Origin: Clostridium porci
GTDB taxonomy: Bacteria > Bacillota > Clostridia > Lachnospirales > Lachnospiraceae
Assembly (NCBI RefSeq): GCF_009696375.1
Contig: NZ_VUMD01000006.1
Location: 175,906-239,905 of the forward strand
Direction: 5' to 3'
Length of the DNA: 64,000 bases
In this document: positions 60,161 through 64,000 of the stretch, one piece after another
Layout of the letters: every line of letters begins with the position of its first letter
How positions within the stretch are numbered: position 1 is the first letter of the stretch
Notes under the pieces: generated by a model
What the model saw: only the letters and a program-made list of their open reading frames with translations
Database searches by the model: none
Told to the model about the DNA's origin: nothing
Position numbers and translations under genes: made by a program

Positions 60161-60790
60161 ATGGATAATGTAATGATTTTTGACCATCCGCTGATTCAGC
60201 ACAAGATTTCCATCCTTCGCGATAAGGCCACAGGAACCAATGAATTCCGTGCTCTAATCGAAGAAATTGCTATGCTTATGGGCTACGAAGCGCTGAGGGA
60301 TCTTCCGGTTGAGGACGTGGCGGTGGAAACTCCCATCGAGACCTGCATGACCCCTATGATTGCCGGACGCAAGCTGGCAGTAGTCCCCATACTCCGCGCT
60401 GGACTTGGAATGGTGAACGGCATATTGGCGCTGGTGCCAAGCGCAAAGGTAGGCCATATCGGCCTGTACCGGGACGAGGTAACCCATGAGCCTCATGAAT
60501 ATTACTGCAAGCTTCCCAGTCCGATCGAGGAGCGTACCATCATTGTCACAGACCCGATGCTGGCAACCGGAGGCTCCGGAGTATCTGCCGTAGACTTTAT
60601 CAAGCAGCACGGCGGCAGGAAAATCAAGTTTATGGCTATCATTGCTGCTCCTGAAGGGCTTGAACGCCTTCATAAGGCCCACCCGGATATTCAGATTTAT
60701 GTAGGCCATCTAGATCGCTGCCTCAATGAAAATGCCTATATCTGTCCAGGTCTTGGAGATGCAGGCGACCGGATCTTTGGAACCAAATAA
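60161..60790 (+). CDS. upp: Uracil phosphoribosyltransferase
   Basis: This 209-residue protein has the PRPP-binding loop [20 protein letters not shown], then [20 protein letters not shown], and [16 protein letters not shown] at the C-terminus, as in Upp. It salvages uracil to UMP. AAGGAG lies about ten bases before the ATG. It is monocistronic, with a terminator directly after it. Confidence 0.97.
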   Translation: MDNVMIFDHPLIQHKISILRDKATGTNEFRALIEEIAMLMGYEALRDLPVEDVAVETPIETCMTPMIAGRKLAVVPILRAGLGMVNGILALVPSAKVGHIGLYRDEVTHEPHEYYCKLPSPIEERTIIVTDPMLATGGSGVSAVDFIKQHGGRKIKFMAIIAAPEGLERLHKAHPDIQIYVGHLDRCLNENAYICPGLGDAGDRIFGTK

Positions 60791-60817
60791 TAGAATTGAG
60801 CGTTATACAAAAAATTT

Positions 60818-60856
60818 GCCTCACATTGAAATACAGTTCAACGTGAGGCGCTTTTA
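60818..60856. terminator. Terminator between upp and the beta-helix gene
   Basis: GCCTCAC (60818-60824) plus TTGAA pairs with TTCAA plus GTGAGGC (60843-60849), followed by GCTTTTAT. An A-rich stretch lies on the left (60809-60815), so it can work in both directions. Confidence 0.7.
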
Positions 60857-60881
60857 TGTTCTTTACTGAGCCTATTTTCAG

Positions 60882-61613
60882 CTATTTAACTACCTTAAGC
60901 CCGCCCTTCACCAGCTCCTGCTCTGCATCCTCTGGCTCTCTTTCTTCCTTAATTATAATCTCTGTCTGATTTTTGTAGATGGAGTCAGCCGGTACACAGC
61001 CTCTTACGCTGGACAGTGGATAGATATTGCTGTTTCTTCCAACTACAGTGCCTGGATTCAGCACACTGTTGCAGCCCACCTCTACCTTATCGCCTAAAAT
61101 TGCTCCAAACTTTTTAAAGCCGGTGGTAACATCCCCATTCTCAGCATGTACCTTTACCAAAGACTTGTCGGACTTTACATTAGAAGTCACCGCGCCTGCT
61201 CCCATATGGGCCTTGTAGCCCAGAATGGAATCTCCCACATAATTGAAATGGGGAACCTGAGCGCCGTCGAAAATAATCGCATTTTTAAGCTCACAGGAGT
61301 TTCCTATAACGGCGCCCTCTCCAATAATAACGCCTCCTCTTAAAAATGCGCTCTGGCGTACCTCTGCCTTTGAGCAGATAATCATCGGCCCTCCCATAGC
61401 TATGGTAGGAGCAACCTTAGCCGTCTTGTGAATCCATATATTCTTACCGATCTTTTTGTACTCAGATTCAGGAAGAAGGGGCCCCATCTCCTCAATAAAT
61501 GCTCTGATGTCAGGTAGCACCTCCCATGGATACACATGTCCGTCAAAGAGTCTCTCCGCGATTGTATGGCTTGTGTCTAACAGTTCTTTAATTGTCATCT
61601 GTTCCAGTTTCAT
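60882..61613 (-). CDS. Left-handed beta-helix (hexapeptide) protein, GlmU-like acyltransferase domain
   Basis: This 243-residue protein has isoleucine-rich hexapeptide repeats from about residue 65 to 200 (IWIHKTAKVAPTIAMGGPMI, GGVIIGEGAVIGNSCELKNA, GDKVEVGCNSVLNPGTVVGR). It aligns with the C-terminal part of GlmU but has no N-terminal uridylyltransferase domain. The first 60 residues are a helical cap. The substrate is unknown. It overlaps the topB stop by 26 bp and is probably co-transcribed. Confidence 0.8.
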   Translation of the reverse strand: MKLEQMTIKELLDTSHTIAERLFDGHVYPWEVLPDIRAFIEEMGPLLPESEYKKIGKNIWIHKTAKVAPTIAMGGPMIICSKAEVRQSAFLRGGVIIGEGAVIGNSCELKNAIIFDGAQVPHFNYVGDSILGYKAHMGAGAVTSNVKSDKSLVKVHAENGDVTTGFKKFGAILGDKVEVGCNSVLNPGTVVGRNSNIYPLSSVRGCVPADSIYKNQTEIIIKEEREPEDAEQELVKGGLKVVK

Positions 61614-63759
61614 AATCTGTTCTCCTTTTCGCTGCTGATTTTTTTGTTCCTGCGCCGCTGGCTATGCCCTTATCACGACTCTGCTCTTTTTTATAGTACG
61701 CGGCTGCCTTGTCAAAATATCCCCGCATATCGTATTGATTATTCATACGGATAACGTTTACAGTACGGCCCGCTACAAATCGCTCCAGCTTCTCCATATA
61801 CTCCTCCGAGGTAATGGAACCCTCCGCCACATAGGTAAGTCCTTTCTCCCAGCTGGCTGTCAAATCTGGGTTCAGAAGCTGCTTTAAGGAATGTTCCACT
61901 ACGTCATACACCATTTCTCCCAGAAGAGTAGGCGTAATGACCTGGGTCTTATGATTCAGGCTGAGATACCTGATGTGAAACAGCTTCTTAAGTATCTCTG
62001 CTCTGGTGGCGCTGGTTCCAATGCCGCTGCCCTTTATTTGGGCGCGAAGCTCCTCATCCTCTATAAGCTGTCCTGCATTTTCCATAGCCAGTATCATGGA
62101 GCCGGAGGTGTACCGCTTCGGCGGTGAAGTCTCCCCCTCCTTTATGTTCAGCTCCAACAAGGTTAGTATATCATTTTTTTTCAGTTCTGCAAGCATCTGA
62201 AGCAAGACAGTTCTGTCAACTTCTGGAGACTGGACATCCGCCTCTTCGCCTTCCTCCCCGTCTCCTGACAACCTGCCTTCGAGGGCGCCCTTCTCCCCTT
62301 TTGGCAGCTCCTCTGGCTTCTTAGATAATTTTATATCCGCCACCTTCAGATAACCAGGCTCTGACAGCACCTTAAAGCTTGCAAAAAAATGCTCCTTCAG
62401 ACGCTCCAATTCCACACTGTATTTCTGGTAAATGGCAGCCGGATAAAAGATGCTTAAAAATCTTCTGCATATAACCTGATATATCTTCTCGGAAAGAGGC
62501 GGCAGCCCCCTCAAGCTTCCCAAGCCCTGTCCTGTAGGGACAATGGCATAGTGATCCGTAATCTGCTTGTCATTGACATATCTGGTTTTCCCAATGCCTT
62601 TATAGGAGCCTGATTTCAAAATTTCCTCCGCAAAGGCGGACATAGGGCCGTAATCCTTAAGCCCTCCTATGTTTTTGTAGATTTCCCTGGCAACTGCTGT
62701 GGATAAAACTCTGGCGTCGGTTCTAGGATAAGTGACCAGCTTTCTCTCGTAAAGCTCCTGAACCACCTTCAAGGTCTCATCCGGGCTGACCTTAAACATC
62801 CTGGAGCAGTCGTTTTGAAGCTCTGCCAGATTGTAGAGCAAAGGAGGATTTTTCGTCTCCTTCTTTTTCTCCTTAGACACCACAATGGCTGTCAGAGGCG
62901 GTTCTTTTCGCAGATATTCTGTTAGCTCCCCGGCGTGCGCTCTTTCCTTAAAACCGTTCTCCTTATACAGATAAGGAGTGCCAAAATATCTTGAGCCCTC
63001 TACGGCTCTCCATTCTCCTTCTATCGGAACGGTTTTCCCATCCTGCCCCTTTCCCTCAAAGGTTCCGACGACACGGTAAAAGGGCGTTTTTACAAACTCT
63101 CTTATCTCCCGCTCCCTGCGGACCACCATTCCCAGCACACAGGTCATCACACGGCCCACAGAAAGAACTGTAAACTTCGTTCCCAGGTAATTCGACATAG
63201 AAGGCCCATATTTGAGGGTCAGAGCTCTGGAGAAATTAATCCCCATGAGATAGTCCTCCTTTGCGCGAAGATAAGCGGAGGCCGACAGGTTATCGTAAGC
63301 AGATGCGTCCCTGGCCTCCCGGATGCCCCGCAGAATCTCATCCTCTGTCTGAGAATCAATCCAGACCCGTTTCTCCCGTTTCCCCTTCACGCCTGCCATC
63401 TGGGCTACCAGGCGGTAAATGTATTCGCCTTCACGCCCTGAGTCCGTACAGATATAGATAGTTTCCACGTCCGGCCGGTTCAGCAGGCCCTTCACCGTCT
63501 CAAACTGCCTGGCTACATTGCCAATGACCTCATACTTAAATTCCTTTGGAAGAAAGGGGAGCGTCTGAATACTCCAGCGCTTATACTTCATGTCATAGGC
63601 TTCCGGATAACTCATGGTTACCAGGTGCCCCACACACCAGGTAATTACCGTATCCTCCGATTCTATATACCCATCTCCCCGCCTTCCCCTCACCTTAAGG
63701 GCATCTGCAAACTGCTGGGCAACGCTGGGCTTTTCTGCTATATACAACGATTTTGTCAT
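61588..63759 (-). CDS. topB: DNA topoisomerase III
   Basis: This 723-residue type IA enzyme has the toprim start TKSLYIAEKPSVAQQFADAL, ICTDSGREGEYIYRLVA with the metal acids, and the catalytic Tyr in LVTYPRTDARVLS. GSGIGTSATRAEILKKLFHI marks domain I/III. The last 40 residues are basic (KKSAAKRRTDYE). It relaxes negative supercoils and unlinks daughter strands. The length is normal. Confidence 0.95.
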   Translation of the reverse strand: MTKSLYIAEKPSVAQQFADALKVRGRRGDGYIESEDTVITWCVGHLVTMSYPEAYDMKYKRWSIQTLPFLPKEFKYEVIGNVARQFETVKGLLNRPDVETIYICTDSGREGEYIYRLVAQMAGVKGKREKRVWIDSQTEDEILRGIREARDASAYDNLSASAYLRAKEDYLMGINFSRALTLKYGPSMSNYLGTKFTVLSVGRVMTCVLGMVVRREREIREFVKTPFYRVVGTFEGKGQDGKTVPIEGEWRAVEGSRYFGTPYLYKENGFKERAHAGELTEYLRKEPPLTAIVVSKEKKKETKNPPLLYNLAELQNDCSRMFKVSPDETLKVVQELYERKLVTYPRTDARVLSTAVAREIYKNIGGLKDYGPMSAFAEEILKSGSYKGIGKTRYVNDKQITDHYAIVPTGQGLGSLRGLPPLSEKIYQVICRRFLSIFYPAAIYQKYSVELERLKEHFFASFKVLSEPGYLKVADIKLSKKPEELPKGEKGALEGRLSGDGEEGEEADVQSPEVDRTVLLQMLAELKKNDILTLLELNIKEGETSPPKRYTSGSMILAMENAGQLIEDEELRAQIKGSGIGTSATRAEILKKLFHIRYLSLNHKTQVITPTLLGEMVYDVVEHSLKQLLNPDLTASWEKGLTYVAEGSITSEEYMEKLERFVAGRTVNVIRMNNQYDMRGYFDKAAAYYKKEQSRDKGIASGAGTKKSAAKRRTDYETGTDDN

Positions 63760-63861
63760 TCAATCCCTCTTTTACTTATTGGCACATTGATATAGTATAC
63801 CATTAATTGCGCTCCCAGGCAACGTATATGAAAAAAAGGATCTTATTTTTGTTTTTCACAA

Positions 63862-64000
63862 AATTTTTTGAGAAGTCAAGACCACCGGCTTAGCCGGTGG
63901 CTTGCTTTGACCCTATAAGGGTCTGTTACCGGCACCGGAGTCTAAAGACTCATCGAAATCGGTTCGCCAAGCGCAACATCTTTTACCTACTAAGCCCTAA
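63862..64000. mobile_element. Probable IS200/IS605-type element end, cut by window edge
   Basis: Four hairpins follow one another: CCACCGGCTTAGCCGGTGG (63882-63900), GACCC-TATAA-GGGTC (63909-63923), GAGTC-TAAA-GACTC (63938-63951) and CGAA-ATCGG-TTCG (63954-63966). A perfect GC-rich hairpin next to an AT-rich flank is the usual terminal signal of IS200/IS605 elements, and a chain of hairpins can be the guide-RNA end of a TnpB element. No transposase gene is in the window. It could instead be an unrelated structured leader. Confidence 0.45.

Noticed and set aside
63759..64000. CRISPR array at the right edge
   Set aside because: The hairpins differ in sequence and spacing; no repeated unit with spacers is seen. 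No CRISPR array was found anywhere in the window.

Overview
The window looks like a chromosomal stretch of an anaerobic, low-to-mid GC Firmicute of the Lachnospiraceae type (Enterocloster/Lachnoclostridium-like). The evidence is a glycyl-radical microcompartment operon, a pta-ackA pair, ECF vitamin-type transporters, a DarA-type cyclic-di-AMP receptor, a TmcAL homologue and a Lachnospiraceae-style siphophage replication module. The species cannot be named from the sequence alone.

Positions 1 to about 15,500 are one end of a prophage that continues past the left edge. The leftward replication block holds a VapE-like primase-helicase (cut by the edge), a family A DNA polymerase, DUF2815, DUF2800 and small proteins, including one with seventeen 9-residue repeats. 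From 8.1 to 11.1 kb lies an accessory zone: three small-gene cassettes, each with a rightward promoter of near-identical sequence driving a tiny gene that meets a leftward partner, and a HicAB toxin-antitoxin pair between them. From 11.1 to 15.5 kb is the lysogeny block: an excisionase-like protein, a Cro-like protein, a four-site operator, a repressor, an ImmA-like peptidase, an Abi-2 defence protein preceded by a likely structured RNA, a type I toxin/antisense RNA locus, and a tyrosine integrase.

Positions 15.6 to 29.8 kb are a 15-gene leftward operon for a glycyl-radical-enzyme bacterial microcompartment. The signature enzyme carries every active-site residue of the B12-independent glycerol/1,2-propanediol dehydratase, at identical numbering, and lacks the CutC choline-lyase pattern. 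The shell comprises three BMC-H, one BMC-T and one BMC-P protein. The core comprises the dehydratase, its radical-SAM activase, two CoA-acylating aldehyde dehydrogenases, an iron alcohol dehydrogenase and PduL. Accessory genes are EutJ, a flavoprotein-like protein, S-adenosylmethionine synthetase and a DJ-1 family protein. The inferred path is 1,2-propanediol to propionaldehyde, then to 1-propanol and propionyl-CoA, then propionyl phosphate. No dedicated regulator, transporter or sugar-aldolase gene is present.

Positions 30 to 38.4 kb form a glycan-use locus: a secreted GH16 glucanase, a binding-protein-dependent sugar ABC importer lacking its ATPase, a parallel beta-helix protein and a divergent AraC regulator. 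Positions 38.6 to 63.8 kb are mostly housekeeping: ackA, pta, a PII-like receptor, HtrA, tmcAL, a methyltransferase, a histidine phosphatase, the DUF711/ACT pair, walJ, coaE, polA, tRNA-Leu(CAA), an ECF transporter with a SAM hydrolase, upp, a beta-helix acyltransferase-like protein and topB. The right edge shows a series of hairpins resembling the end of an IS200/IS605-type element.
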